DNA of 64,000 nucleotides, taken from NCBI RefSeq assembly GCF_040675465.1, contig NZ_JBFAPA010000007.1, positions 186,001-250,000 on the forward strand, read 5' to 3'. Within the stretch, counting starts at the first letter, position 1, and every line of letters starts with the position of its first letter. This DNA is from Kibdelosporangium sp040675465 (GTDB lineage: Bacteria > Actinomycetota > Actinomycetes > Mycobacteriales > Pseudonocardiaceae). Shown here piece by piece: positions 15,171-23,346 of the stretch. The notes under the pieces were generated by a model. It worked only from the letters and a program-made list of their open reading frames with translations, ran no database searches and was not told the origin of the DNA. A program made the translations under genes and the position numbers.

Positions 15171-16346
15171 TCAGAGAGGTGTGTTCGTGTCGGCGAGGCG
15201 GTCGGGGTCGACCGGGTCGCCGGAGCTGAGCAGGGCCTTGATCTGGTCGTTGGCGTCCCAGATGTTCACGTTCATCGCCGCGATGACCTTGTTGTCCTTG
15301 AGCCAGAACGCGATGAACTCCCGCTTCGGCACGTCGCCGCGGAACACGACCCGGTCGTACCCGCTGATGTCGCCGCGGTGCTCCATGCCCAGGTCGTACT
15401 GGTCGGTGTAGAAGTACGGCTGGTCGGTGAACTGCGCCTCGCCGCCGAGCATCCCGGTCGCGGCGACCTTGGGGTGGTTGAGCGCGCTCGCCCAGTGCTC
15501 GACGCGGATCCGGTGGCCCAGGACGGGGTGCATCAGGTTCGCGATGTCGCCGGCCGCGAAGATGTCCGGGTCGGAGGTGCGCAGCGAGCCGTCGACCAGC
15601 ACACCGTTGTCGACGTCGAGTCCGGCCTCCTGGGCCAGCGCGACGTTCGGGGTGGCGCCGATGCCGACCAGGACCGCGTCGGCTTCGAAGGTGGTGCCGT
15701 CCTCGAGACGGACGCTGGTGGCGGTGACCTGGTCGATGCGGACACCGAAGTGCAGGTCGACGCCGTGCGCCGCGTGCAGGTCGGCGTACACCTGCGCGAC
15801 CTCGGGACCGATCGCGGCCAGCAGCGGGAGCGAAGCCACTTCCAGCACGGTGACCTCGACGTCGGCTTCCCGGGCGGCCGCGGTCACCTCCAGGCCGATC
15901 CACCCGGCGCCGACCACGATCAGCCGGGACGCGGACGCGATGGTGGACTTGATCCGCTCGGAGTCCTCGACCCGCCGCAGGTACAGCGCGCCTTCCGCGC
16001 CGGGCAGCTGACGGGGGCTGGATCCGGTGGCCAGCAGCAGTTTGTCGTAGGTGACGGTGGACCCGTCGGAGAGCCGGACCTCGTGCGCGGCGCGGTCGAT
16101 GGCCGTCGCGGCGACGCCCATCCGCAGGTCGACGTTGTTCTCGTCGTACCAGTTCTCCCCGTGCACGAAGATGCTCTCGCGCTCGGCCTTGCCCATCAGA
16201 TAGCCCTTGGACAGCGGCGGCCGTTCGTAGGGACGCACCCGTTCTTCGGTGATCAACACGATGTCGCCGTCGAACCCCTGGTCCCGCAAGGCTTCCGCGC
16301 CCTTGGCGCCGGCGAGCCCACCGCCGACGATGACGAAGGTGGTCAC
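15171..16346 (-). CDS. NAD(P)H/FAD-dependent oxidoreductase (ferredoxin-reductase type)
   Basis: 391 residues from a GTG at 16346 with GGAGG upstream. Two Rossmann motifs are visible: VIVGGGLAGAKGAEAL (FAD, residues about 5-20) and VVGAGWIGLEVTAAA (NAD(P)H, about 146-160). There are also the RPPLSKGYL segment typical of ferredoxin/putidaredoxin reductases, LLATGSSPR, and FAAGDIA for FAD. A C-terminal reductase domain follows. It would pass electrons from NAD(P)H to a small redox protein. It starts 14 bases after folE, so the two share an operon; the physiological partner is not encoded in the window. Confidence 0.87.
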   Translation of the reverse strand: MTTFVIVGGGLAGAKGAEALRDQGFDGDIVLITEERVRPYERPPLSKGYLMGKAERESIFVHGENWYDENNVDLRMGVAATAIDRAAHEVRLSDGSTVTYDKLLLATGSSPRQLPGAEGALYLRRVEDSERIKSTIASASRLIVVGAGWIGLEVTAAAREADVEVTVLEVASLPLLAAIGPEVAQVYADLHAAHGVDLHFGVRIDQVTATSVRLEDGTTFEADAVLVGIGATPNVALAQEAGLDVDNGVLVDGSLRTSDPDIFAAGDIANLMHPVLGHRIRVEHWASALNHPKVAATGMLGGEAQFTDQPYFYTDQYDLGMEHRGDISGYDRVVFRGDVPKREFIAFWLKDNKVIAAMNVNIWDANDQIKALLSSGDPVDPDRLADTNTPL

Positions 16347-16360
16347 TGGAAATCCTCCAT

Positions 16361-16960
16361 TCAGGCGTGTACACCGGTAAGCGCGAAGAACTCCTGCCGC
16401 GAGCGACCATCCTCCCGCAAGATGCCCTGCAGCGCAGAGGTGACCGTGCGCGAGCCGGCCGCGCGGACGCCGCGCAACGTCATGCACGAGTGCTCGGCCT
16501 CGATCACCACACCGACACCCTTCGGGTGCAGTTGCCCGCCCAGCCAGTCGGCCACCTGCTTGGTCAGGCGTTCCTGGACCTGGGGGCGGCTGGCGAAGTG
16601 CTCGACGACCCGCGCGAGCTTGGACAGCCCCACGATGCGTTCCCCGGGGAGGTAACCCACATGGGCGACTCCGGAGAACGGCAGGAGGTGGTGCTCGCAC
16701 ACCGATCGCACCGGGATGTCGCGGGCCAGCACGAGCTCGTCGTAACCCTCGTCGTTGGGGAACGTGGTCAGGTTGAACTCGCGTGGCGTGAACAGCTCGG
16801 CATAGGCTCGGGCCATCCGGCCGGGTGTGCCCTGCAGGCCCTCGTCGTCGATCGCCAGGCCCAGGGCCTTGAGGAACTCGCTAGCGGCGCGTTCGGCGGC
16901 GTCGAGGTCGACCTCGGCGGCCGCCTCGGGTACGGCCCGCAGGGTGGTTCGGGCGGGCAT
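16361..16960 (-). CDS. folE: GTP cyclohydrolase I
   Basis: 199 residues. It converts GTP to dihydroneopterin triphosphate, the first step of folate and pterin synthesis. Zinc and active-site residues are in SVCEHHLLPF and EAEHSCMTLRGV; LQGTPGRMARAYAELF and GERIVGLSKLARVVEHFA are further family signatures. It is the first gene of an operon with a flavoprotein reductase and is divergent from a cysteine-rich regulator, an unusual setting: no other folate gene lies nearby, so this may be a second, condition-specific copy. Confidence 0.93.
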   Translation of the reverse strand: MPARTTLRAVPEAAAEVDLDAAERAASEFLKALGLAIDDEGLQGTPGRMARAYAELFTPREFNLTTFPNDEGYDELVLARDIPVRSVCEHHLLPFSGVAHVGYLPGERIVGLSKLARVVEHFASRPQVQERLTKQVADWLGGQLHPKGVGVVIEAEHSCMTLRGVRAAGSRTVTSALQGILREDGRSRQEFFALTGVHA

Positions 16961-16997
16961 GGCGGCTCCTCGGTGCGTCGTGTGTGCGGCGACTTAC

Positions 16998-17013
16998 ACC
17001 AAGAAATCTTGGT
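16998..17013. promoter_or_regulatory. Candidate operator between folE and the Fe-S-type regulator
   Basis: Perfect inverted repeat ACCAAGA-AA-TCTTGGT in the 123-base divergent gap. It is 38 bases upstream of folE and 70 bases upstream of the regulator, so it could control both. Confidence 0.55.
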
Positions 17014-17083
17014 CTTATTACCCTCTCTGGTCAATAGTCAGGGTTACGCCAACCTCATTTCGCGTTAGTGTTAGTGTGCAAGG

Positions 17084-17797
17084 GTGAAGGATCCGGACAT
17101 CAGGGCGGTAGCGGCGCTGGACGACGAGTTGCGGCGGGGCATGTACCGCTTCATCCGTGCGGCGCGCCGTCCGGTGACCCGCGACGAGGCGGCGGCCTCG
17201 GTGGGCATCTCCCGCAAACTGGCGGCCTTCCACCTGGACAAACTGGTGGCCGCGGGCCTGCTGCAGGCCAACTACCGCCCAGAAGGCAGAGTCGGCCGAG
17301 CCCCGAAGGTGTACGAACCGGCAACGGTGGAGATCAGCGTCGCCATTCCCGAACGCCAGCACGACGCCCTCGCGGCCATCCTCCTGGACGCCGTCGTAAC
17401 CACCGAGGCAGGCGACGCCGCCATCCAATCGGCCCGCCGCCGCGGCGAAGACCTCGGAACCCAAGTCCGCACCGGCGCAGACCCACACGAGGAGCCGGAA
17501 AGAGCCCGCAAACTAGGACGCCTCGGCCCAGAGCGCACACTGACGGTCGCCCAGGAAGTACTCGCGCGCCACGGGTTCGAACCCAGCCGCGAAAGCCCAA
17601 CCTGCGTCCGGCTCCGAAACTGCCCGTTCCACCCACTGGCGGCCCAAGCCCCAGACCTCGTGTGCGGAATCAACCAGGCATTTCTGACCGGATTCCTGTG
17701 CGGCCTGGGTGCCTCCACCGCCATCGAAGCCGCCCTGGCCCCAACCCAAGACGAATGCTGCGTAGTCCTCCGCACTGCAAACCCCACCAAAACCTGA
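17084..17797 (+). CDS. Winged-helix regulator with a cysteine-rich (SufR-like) C-terminal domain
   Basis: 237 residues from a GTG at 17084. An ArsR/DeoR-type winged helix (TRDEAAASVGISRKLAAFHLDKLVAAGLL, residues about 31-60) is followed by a helical linker and a C-terminal domain with Cys at 174, 180, 194, 206, 225 and 226. The context around Cys180 reads NCPFHPLA. The NCPFHPLA motif and the C-x13-C-x11-C spacing resemble the [Fe-S]-binding region of SufR-type regulators, so a redox or iron-sulfur sensing role is likely though not proven. It is divergent from folE/flavoprotein and probably regulates them. The 3' third is markedly C-rich. Confidence 0.75.
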   Translation: MKDPDIRAVAALDDELRRGMYRFIRAARRPVTRDEAAASVGISRKLAAFHLDKLVAAGLLQANYRPEGRVGRAPKVYEPATVEISVAIPERQHDALAAILLDAVVTTEAGDAAIQSARRRGEDLGTQVRTGADPHEEPERARKLGRLGPERTLTVAQEVLARHGFEPSRESPTCVRLRNCPFHPLAAQAPDLVCGINQAFLTGFLCGLGASTAIEAALAPTQDECCVVLRTANPTKT

Positions 17798-18159
17798 ACC
17801 ACATCACCGCAAGCCCAGCCTCCTTCCGTTTGCCCATAAGCCTGGTCGACCCGAACCACAGTCGATCGCACCGGCCTGCGGTCACGGTTCGGGTCGGCGC
17901 TGGTCGGCCAGGGCGCTGCATAGGCACTCGTTGGCCTCAGATGGGCACTGATTCCTTGGCTCCATTGGTTTCGCCTCCGGCCGCTTTCCGGCCTCGACGT
18001 GCTCCGCGGATTGAACGAGGCGATCTGCGGGCCGCAGAGGTTATGTGAGCAGCTCGTCGGCGGTCTCCGGCTTGCCACCCCCACGCCGACTGCCCCCACG
18101 CCGACTGCCCCTGCGTCCCGATTCGTCGCATCGCTTCAGATGGGTCTTGGGTCTGTGGG
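17798..18159. other. Intergenic stretch without a recognisable gene
   Basis: Apart from a short duplicated CCCACGCCGACTGCC near 18090, nothing is seen here; open frames on either strand are low-complexity continuations of the neighbouring repeat. Confidence 0.6.
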
Positions 18160-18810
18160 TTGCCGCGCCGGGGTGGATGGTCTTGGGCCTGCGGGTTGCC
18201 GCGCCGCGGTGGATGGTCTTGGGCCTGCGGGTTGCCGCGCCGCGGTGGATGGTCTTGGGCCTGTGGATTGCCGCGCCGCGGTGGATGGGTCTTGGGCCTG
18301 TGGGCTGCCGCGCCGCGGTGGATGGGTCTTGGGTTGTGGATTGCCGCATCGCCGCTGATTAGCTCTGCGGTCTCCATTGCCGCGCAGAGGAGCCTTGCGC
18401 GTTATGGACGCCGTGCCGCTGTAGATGAATCTTGGAGCCTGCGGATCGCTGCGCCGCCCACGAGTCTTGGAGTCTCCGAATTGCCGCGCCCCGCCGACAA
18501 GTCTTGTGGTCTGCGGGGGCCGCGCCTCTGTCGATTGGCGCGTAGTTCCCGGCTTGTCGTGCCGCCACTGATTCGCTGGGGTCTGTGGTTACCGCCTCCT
18601 TCGGTGAGCCCTGTGGCCGCCGAATCGCCGATGACTGACGCTGCGGTTCCCGGATTGGTGTGCCGCCGTTGATTGGCCTGAGGTTCCTCGAGTTGCCGCG
18701 CTGTGGCCGATTGGCCTTGCTCGGCGGATTGCCGCACCGTCGCGGATGTCTTGCGGTCTGCGGGTTGCCGTGCCAGGTGGGACCAGCCGATTCACCCCGT
18801 TGCGGCAGCT
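18160..18810. repeat. 36-bp minisatellite grading into degenerate copies
   Basis: Six near-identical copies start at 18160, 18196, 18232, 18268, 18305 and 18341 (period 36, once 37). Each begins TTGCCGCGCCGCGGTGG and ends with TCTTGGGCCTG plus a G-rich tip. Beyond 18352 about a dozen increasingly degenerate units of 31-37 bases continue to about 18810. There are no unique spacers, so it is not a CRISPR array. Because 36 is a multiple of 3, all frames show 12-residue periodic peptides, but none has a credible start, domain or ribosome site. Confidence 0.85.
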
Positions 18811-18962
18811 CACCGGCAGACGGCAGGGACTCTCGCCGGTTGGCTGTGCCCCTGGCTCGGTCGCGGACTGCGGTTGATCGCCCTAGCAGCAAGTTGGCCT
18901 CCGGCCCTCAATTTCCAGCGTACCGACCGGATCACCCCGACGGAAGCCGGAGACCCAGTGCC

Positions 18963-18988
18963 TGTGGACAAGTGTCCGCTGTGGACAA
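18963..18988. promoter_or_regulatory. Two DnaA-box-like 9-mers
   Basis: TGTGGACAA occurs at 18963-18971 and again at 18980-18988 in the same orientation. The complement, TTGTCCACA, is the preferred actinomycete DnaA box. No dnaA, dnaN or AT-rich unwinding region is near, so this is not the replication origin. Confidence 0.4.
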
Positions 18989-19078
18989 CTCGTCGCATCG
19001 GCGCCGTGGCCAACGGTTTCTGTCGGTGCTCGGCGGTAGGCTGGATTTCGGGGGGCCGGAGGCCACCGTTGTGTTTTG

Positions 19079-21718
19079 TTACTGGTCGGCGAGGGTCTTG
19101 GCGGTGGTGACGTTCAGGCCGCTGGCCTCAACGACGGGTCGGCCGCATTCGCCGTGGTTTGCTTGCACGGTAACGGATTCGCCGGGCAGCAAGGACACGT
19201 AGTTGTCGCTCCAGGTCACCGGGGTCACCTGGCTGCCGTCCTGCTTGCGCAGGGTGAGCGCGACGGATGGGGCGATGGTGGACGACGTGTTCTTGATGGT
19301 CACGGTAGTCGTTCCGTTGTGTGTGCGGGCGCGGACGTCGATGCCCGCCTTGGGCAGCGTGGCCAGGCCGCTGAGGTCGGCGTAGCTGCTGACCGGCGTG
19401 AAGTACCAGTCGCTGTTGGCCCAGTCGACCACATCGGGCTTCGACGACAGCCAGTACGTGTTCTTGCTGACCTCACGGCCACTGCGGTCGGTCAGCTTCA
19501 GCCGCACGAAGTACGTCGACGAAAGGTTTTGCAGCTCGGGCAGCTGGAAAGCTTCAGTGACGCCCAGGGATGCGACGGACAGATCGCGCTTTTCCTGACT
19601 GTGCACCAGTTTGCCGTCGAGGTTGTACACGTCGGCGCGCACGGTCAGGCCTTGCCCACCCTTCGGGCCCTGGCCGACCACGACAACCGAGCGGTCGTCG
19701 TACGAGTACTGCACGTGCAGCGGCTCGTTCGCCTTCTTGACGCCGAAGTACGCACCGGCCGGTGCGAGGTCGTTGCCGAACAGGTGCCAGTTCAGCGACG
19801 GCCACGCGTTGTTGAGCATCCAGTAGATCAGCCCGGTGGCGGGACGCTCGGCGGTCATTCGCCGCGCGTACGCCTCGAACTGCGCACGAGTCTGCTCGTA
19901 GTTGGCGAGCTGAGCCTTGTCGACGTAGTCGGTCAGGCTCGTTGGGGTGCCGTACCGCTTGGCCAGCGCGGTGCTGAACAAGGTGAGGTTGTTGAACGGC
20001 TCGTTGCCGCGACCGGTGTGGAACTGCGGAGTCGTGGGCTCCTTCCACAGCTGTTCCTGCTCGGTCGGCGACAGCATGGCGCGGACGCTGTCCAGGTTCG
20101 GGATGGAGTGCCCGGCGCTGAGTTCGCCGCCGAACCCATACGCCGCACCCAGTTGGTCGCCGTACCAGTAGTTCGGCGGAACCCAGTCGTACGGGCCTTC
20201 CATCTTGCTGCCCGAGGACCCCAACGGCGGCTGCGCGCCACCGTTCAGCGAAGCCGCGGACACCACCGGGTTCGCCCAGCCGGCCTTCTCGAACTCGGCC
20301 AGGTACATCTGCTGGACATCGGTCGGTGACGTGATGTCACTGCCGATCAGGAACGCGATCACACTCGGGTGACTGCGGACGAAACGGGCCTGCGCGGCCA
20401 TCGAACCGCGCGCGATCTCGTAGTCCGAGGCGGTCCAGTCCGAGCCGCCCCAACCGCTCCAGGGTTCCCACTTGTCGCAGCATTCCCAGCCGGGCAGCAG
20501 CATGATGCCGTACCGGTCGGCCAGGTCGTAGAACTCCGGCGTCTCCAGCTTGCCTTCCATCCGGATGGCGTTCAGGCCGAGGTCCCGCGCATAACGCATC
20601 TGCGACTCGAGCCGCTCGGGCTGCGTGCGCAGCAACAAGTCGGGTGCCCACCCGCCGCCGCGGATCTGCAGCGGCTTGCCGTTGATGACGAACTGCCTGT
20701 CGCCCTTGGCGTTCAGGCTGGACTGCACGTCGCGGATGCCGAAGTTCGAGCCCGCCTGGTCCGAGGTCCAGCCGCCCACCCGGGCGGTGACGTCGAGCCG
20801 GTACAGCGGTTGGTCACCGAACTGGGCAGGCCACCACACCTTGGGGTTGCGGAAGGTCTCGACCGGGAACGCGACGGCCTTGGTCTCGCCCGCGTTCAGC
20901 TGGACGTTCTGGCTCAGCCTGCGGTCGCCGATCCGGCCCTGCAGCGAGACGGACTGCGGCGCGTTGGTGTTGTTGTGCAGTTCGGCGAACGCGGTCACGT
21001 CAGCCGAGGACAGAGTAGGCAGCGCCAGCTTGGAGTGCGCGTAGGTACCGGTGATGGAGACCGGACCGGTGCGGGCGATCTCGACGTCCCGCCAGATCCC
21101 CATGTTGTTGTCCGGGGCGGGCTGGGCCCAGTCGATCCAGCTGATGCCGAAGTCCTCCTGCGGGTCAGCGGGCTGGACCTTGATCGCCAGCGCGTTGCGG
21201 CCCGGGCGGACGAGCGAGCTGATGTCGAACTCGCGGGCGTTGTAGGTGCCCACGACGTCGCCGACCTTGGTGCCGTTCACCCACACCTCACCGCGCGAGA
21301 TCACGCCGGGCACCCGCAGCAGCGTCGTCGGGGCCCAGCCGCGCACGGTGAACTCGCTGCGGTACCACCACGGCACCTTGAAGTCCGCCAGGTTGACCTT
21401 GTCGCGCAGGTTGGTGGAGTAGAAGAGATCGGGGTACTTGCCGTTCTGCACCAGCCCGGCCAAAACGGTCGAACGAGGACCAACCGGATACCAGGAGCGG
21501 GCGTTGAACTGGGTGCGGGAGACCGCCGCGCCATCGACGCTGACCTGCGCGGACGACTGGATCTGCCAGCCGGCGACCGGGGTGCTGGCACCGGTCGACT
21601 CGGCAAGAGTGGTGGTTGTCGAGGTATCGGGTGACGCCGACGCGACAGCGCCGGGCGCCAGTGAGAATGTCAGCAAAAGTGCCAGGACAAGGGCGACTCT
21701 CGCCCGTAACGAGGGCAT
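19079..21718 (-). CDS. Secreted GH2 exo-beta-D-glucosaminidase-like enzyme (CsxA type)
   Basis: 879 residues with a signal peptide (basic RAR, hydrophobic VALVLALLLTFSLAPGAVA) and GAGGAGG before the ATG. It follows the GH2 plan: sugar-binding jelly roll, immunoglobulin-like domain, TIM barrel from about residue 330, and C-terminal beta domains. The acid/base candidate is Asp461 in LIGSDITSP and the nucleophile candidate Glu532 in GFGGELSAG. Their 71-residue spacing matches Asp469/Glu541 of Amycolatopsis orientalis CsxA, which uses Asp rather than Glu as acid/base. The predicted job is trimming glucosamine from the non-reducing end of chitosan oligomers outside the cell. Confidence 0.87.
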   Translation of the reverse strand: MPSLRARVALVLALLLTFSLAPGAVASASPDTSTTTTLAESTGASTPVAGWQIQSSAQVSVDGAAVSRTQFNARSWYPVGPRSTVLAGLVQNGKYPDLFYSTNLRDKVNLADFKVPWWYRSEFTVRGWAPTTLLRVPGVISRGEVWVNGTKVGDVVGTYNAREFDISSLVRPGRNALAIKVQPADPQEDFGISWIDWAQPAPDNNMGIWRDVEIARTGPVSITGTYAHSKLALPTLSSADVTAFAELHNNTNAPQSVSLQGRIGDRRLSQNVQLNAGETKAVAFPVETFRNPKVWWPAQFGDQPLYRLDVTARVGGWTSDQAGSNFGIRDVQSSLNAKGDRQFVINGKPLQIRGGGWAPDLLLRTQPERLESQMRYARDLGLNAIRMEGKLETPEFYDLADRYGIMLLPGWECCDKWEPWSGWGGSDWTASDYEIARGSMAAQARFVRSHPSVIAFLIGSDITSPTDVQQMYLAEFEKAGWANPVVSAASLNGGAQPPLGSSGSKMEGPYDWVPPNYWYGDQLGAAYGFGGELSAGHSIPNLDSVRAMLSPTEQEQLWKEPTTPQFHTGRGNEPFNNLTLFSTALAKRYGTPTSLTDYVDKAQLANYEQTRAQFEAYARRMTAERPATGLIYWMLNNAWPSLNWHLFGNDLAPAGAYFGVKKANEPLHVQYSYDDRSVVVVGQGPKGGQGLTVRADVYNLDGKLVHSQEKRDLSVASLGVTEAFQLPELQNLSSTYFVRLKLTDRSGREVSKNTYWLSSKPDVVDWANSDWYFTPVSSYADLSGLATLPKAGIDVRARTHNGTTTVTIKNTSSTIAPSVALTLRKQDGSQVTPVTWSDNYVSLLPGESVTVQANHGECGRPVVEASGLNVTTAKTLADQ

Positions 21719-21821
21719 GCAGGCCTCCTCGGCGGCTGGGATCGCCTATTAATAGGGAACTTTCTTAACAAAGTCAATGGTCAGCGACCGTCTTGCCCCG
21801 CTGTGGTCTGAACCTTTATTG

Positions 21822-21837
21822 TCAACGAACTAGTTGA
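21822..21837. promoter_or_regulatory. Candidate ArsR operator
   Basis: Inverted repeat TCAAC-N6-GTTGA flanked by CTTTAT on the left and ATAAAG on the right, 21 bases before the ArsR start. Its placement mirrors the palindrome in front of the paralogous arsR at 12101. Confidence 0.55.
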
Positions 21838-21858
21838 TAAAGAGGTGTGTTGATCAGC

Positions 21859-22203
21859 ATGCTGGTTGACGAGGTGACGGATCGGCTGGATCGGGCGTTC
21901 GCCGCGCTGGGTGATCCGGTGCGCCGTGCGCTGGTCGCTCGTTTGTCCCGTGGTGACGCGACCGTGAACGAGCTCGCCGAGCCGTTCCCGATCACCAAAC
22001 AGGCGGTCTCCCGGCACATCCAGGTGCTGGAGGCGGCCGGGTTGATCACTCGTAGCCGGGAAGCGCAGAGGCGTCCGTGTCACCTGAACGCGGCGGCGCT
22101 GGAGGAGTTGACCAGCTGGATCGACACCCACCGACTGGCCGTCGAGAGCCGGTACCGCCGCCTCGACACCGTTCTCGAAACGACAAAGCAGCAAGAGCAA
22201 TGA
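21859..22203 (+). CDS. ArsR-family regulator (paralogue of the gene at 12101)
   Basis: 114 residues. It has the same architecture and much of the same text as the ArsR at 12101 (FAALGDPVRRALVARLSRGDA, NELAEPF, then KQAVSRHIQVLEAAGLI). The ATG at 21859 is used; a GTG at 21847 is possible but sits on the operator-proximal AAAGAG. In the paralogue's operon an SRPBCC gene follows with an ATGA overlap. Here the same ATGA is present at 22200 but the following SRPBCC gene is broken, so the regulator has lost its usual partner. Confidence 0.88.
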   Translation: MLVDEVTDRLDRAFAALGDPVRRALVARLSRGDATVNELAEPFPITKQAVSRHIQVLEAAGLITRSREAQRRPCHLNAAALEELTSWIDTHRLAVESRYRRLDTVLETTKQQEQ

Positions 22204-22560
22204 ACGCGACCATCGTCACCGTGCAGCCAGCACGCCGTTCGTCGACGTGACTCGTGAGTTCAATGCCACCCCCGGAGCAGGTCTTCTGTGTCTGGGCGGA
22301 CGCGGAGTTGGATCCGCAGTGGCTTGGTCCGCGCAGTATCGACATGGAAGTACTCGAGTACGAGCGCGCGCTGGATTTGGTCAGCCTGGAGACGATGATG
22401 TCCGAGGACCTCGGGGGAGTGGGGGTCTGGAGCCATGCGGTGTTCCCTCGGTGGAGGCGCGATACCCATGGTGTCCAGCGGCATGGAGCACGATCAGGCC
22501 CACTTGTCATCGGGGTGGCGCGGACTGCGGCGGTCACATGGAGCGGCGGCCGTTTGATGT
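22200..22560 (+). pseudogene. Decayed SRPBCC-domain gene
   Basis: It begins with an ATG overlapping the arsR stop and reads MNATIVTVQPARRS, then continues in other frames: DVTREFNATP, EQVFCVWADAEL, QWLGPRSIDMEVLEYE, LETMMSEDLGGVGVWSHAVFP and finally TMVSSGMEH. These are consecutive conserved blocks of the AHSA1-type SRPBCC fold. At least three frameshifts separate them, and the expected central strands (about 25-30 residues) between VLEYE and SLETM are missing. It is a recognisable but non-functional homologue of the intact gene at 12451. Confidence 0.8.
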
Positions 22561-22599
22561 CATCGACGGCACCGATGCTGGAACGACACGGTGGGCAAC

Positions 22600-22950
22600 G
22601 GCACGGGCAGCAACGTCATGCTGCCAGTCTTCGTGGTTACTCACCCTGCGCCGGAACGGTGGCGCCTCGGCGACCGTTCCGCTTTGCGAGATACACCGTT
22701 TGGAAGACGCTGTAGCTCAAACGCGTGTCCCGCGCGGACAAGGATGTGGTGGTCGTGGGCGGCGGTGCCGTGGTCAATGCCTTCAGCCGCGGGAATGGTC
22801 GATGAGCCAAAACTGTTGGGTCGCGCCGGTCGTGTCCTTGGCGGCGGATCGCCGTTGTTCGCCAAAGCGCCTGAGAAGCTGGCGGAACTCGAGCCGAGTC
22901 TCTCTCGACCGCCGCGGCCCAGCACCTCACCTGTCGCGTGCCGCGCGAGT
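22600..22950 (+). pseudogene. Decayed dihydrofolate-reductase/RibD-C-domain-like gene
   Basis: Fragments in different frames resemble the C-terminal half of DHFR-like/RibD reductases: LPVFVVTHPAPE, a LEDAVAQTR helix, RADKDVVVVGGGAV (the Gly-rich nucleotide loop), then MVDEPKLL, VLGGGSPLF and PEKLAELEP. Their order is that of the family, but frameshifts and stops interrupt it and no N-terminal half is seen. It directly follows the decayed SRPBCC gene, so both were probably once part of the arsR operon. Confidence 0.65.
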
Positions 22951-23013
22951 TGGCTGTTGTCCTTAGTGGACATTTATGGGCAATGTGCGGCAGCTGACCG
23001 ATGTGTGTGCTGG

Positions 23014-23346
23014 CTAGTTCAGTGCCGCTTTGAGCAGAGCGTGCAGCGCCGGGTTGGCGAGCTCATCACCGGAGCGGATCTTGATGTGCCGGTGAACCTT
23101 TCCCGTGCCCTGCAGCAACCCGGTGGGGTCCTCCAATGACGCCCCGCCGGCGATTCCCAGCCGGACATAGTCGTCGAACGGCGCCACCGTGAACCGCAGT
23201 CCCCGGTACCCCGTGCTGGCCCCGTAGCCGATGTTCTCGCTGTCAGCGGTGAGAACCGCCGTCGGATACACATCCAGGAGAAGCTCGTGGATCAGGATCG
23301 TCAGCGGACCGCCCAGATCCAGAATGCGTTGAACTGCCGGATCCAT
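23014..23346 (-). CDS. DUF1801-domain protein
   Basis: 110 residues from the ATG at 23346 with a GAGG upstream. The family pattern is clear: ILIHELLLDVYPTAVLT, IGYGASTGYRGLRFTVAPFDDYVRLGI, GTGKVHRHIKIRS. DUF1801 proteins have a small frataxin-like/YdhG fold; the function is not established. Here it stands alone between the decayed arsR operon and the G-rich repeat tract. Confidence 0.8.
   Translation of the reverse strand: MDPAVQRILDLGGPLTILIHELLLDVYPTAVLTADSENIGYGASTGYRGLRFTVAPFDDYVRLGIAGGASLEDPTGLLQGTGKVHRHIKIRSGDELANPALHALLKAALN

Noticed and set aside
14721..16655. 644-codon + strand frame across the ArsR-type and flavoprotein genes
   Set aside because: It is antisense to genes with clear motifs, contains only Val/Gly/Asp/Arg-rich shadow sequence, and has no start signal.
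17272..18099. 275-codon minus frame opposite the SufR-like regulator
   Set aside because: It is the antisense of a gene with recognisable motifs and runs on into non-coding repeat.
18160..18352. Possible CRISPR array because of regularly spaced repeats
   Set aside because: The 36-base units abut one another with no unique spacers, copies degenerate along the array, and no cas gene is in the window.
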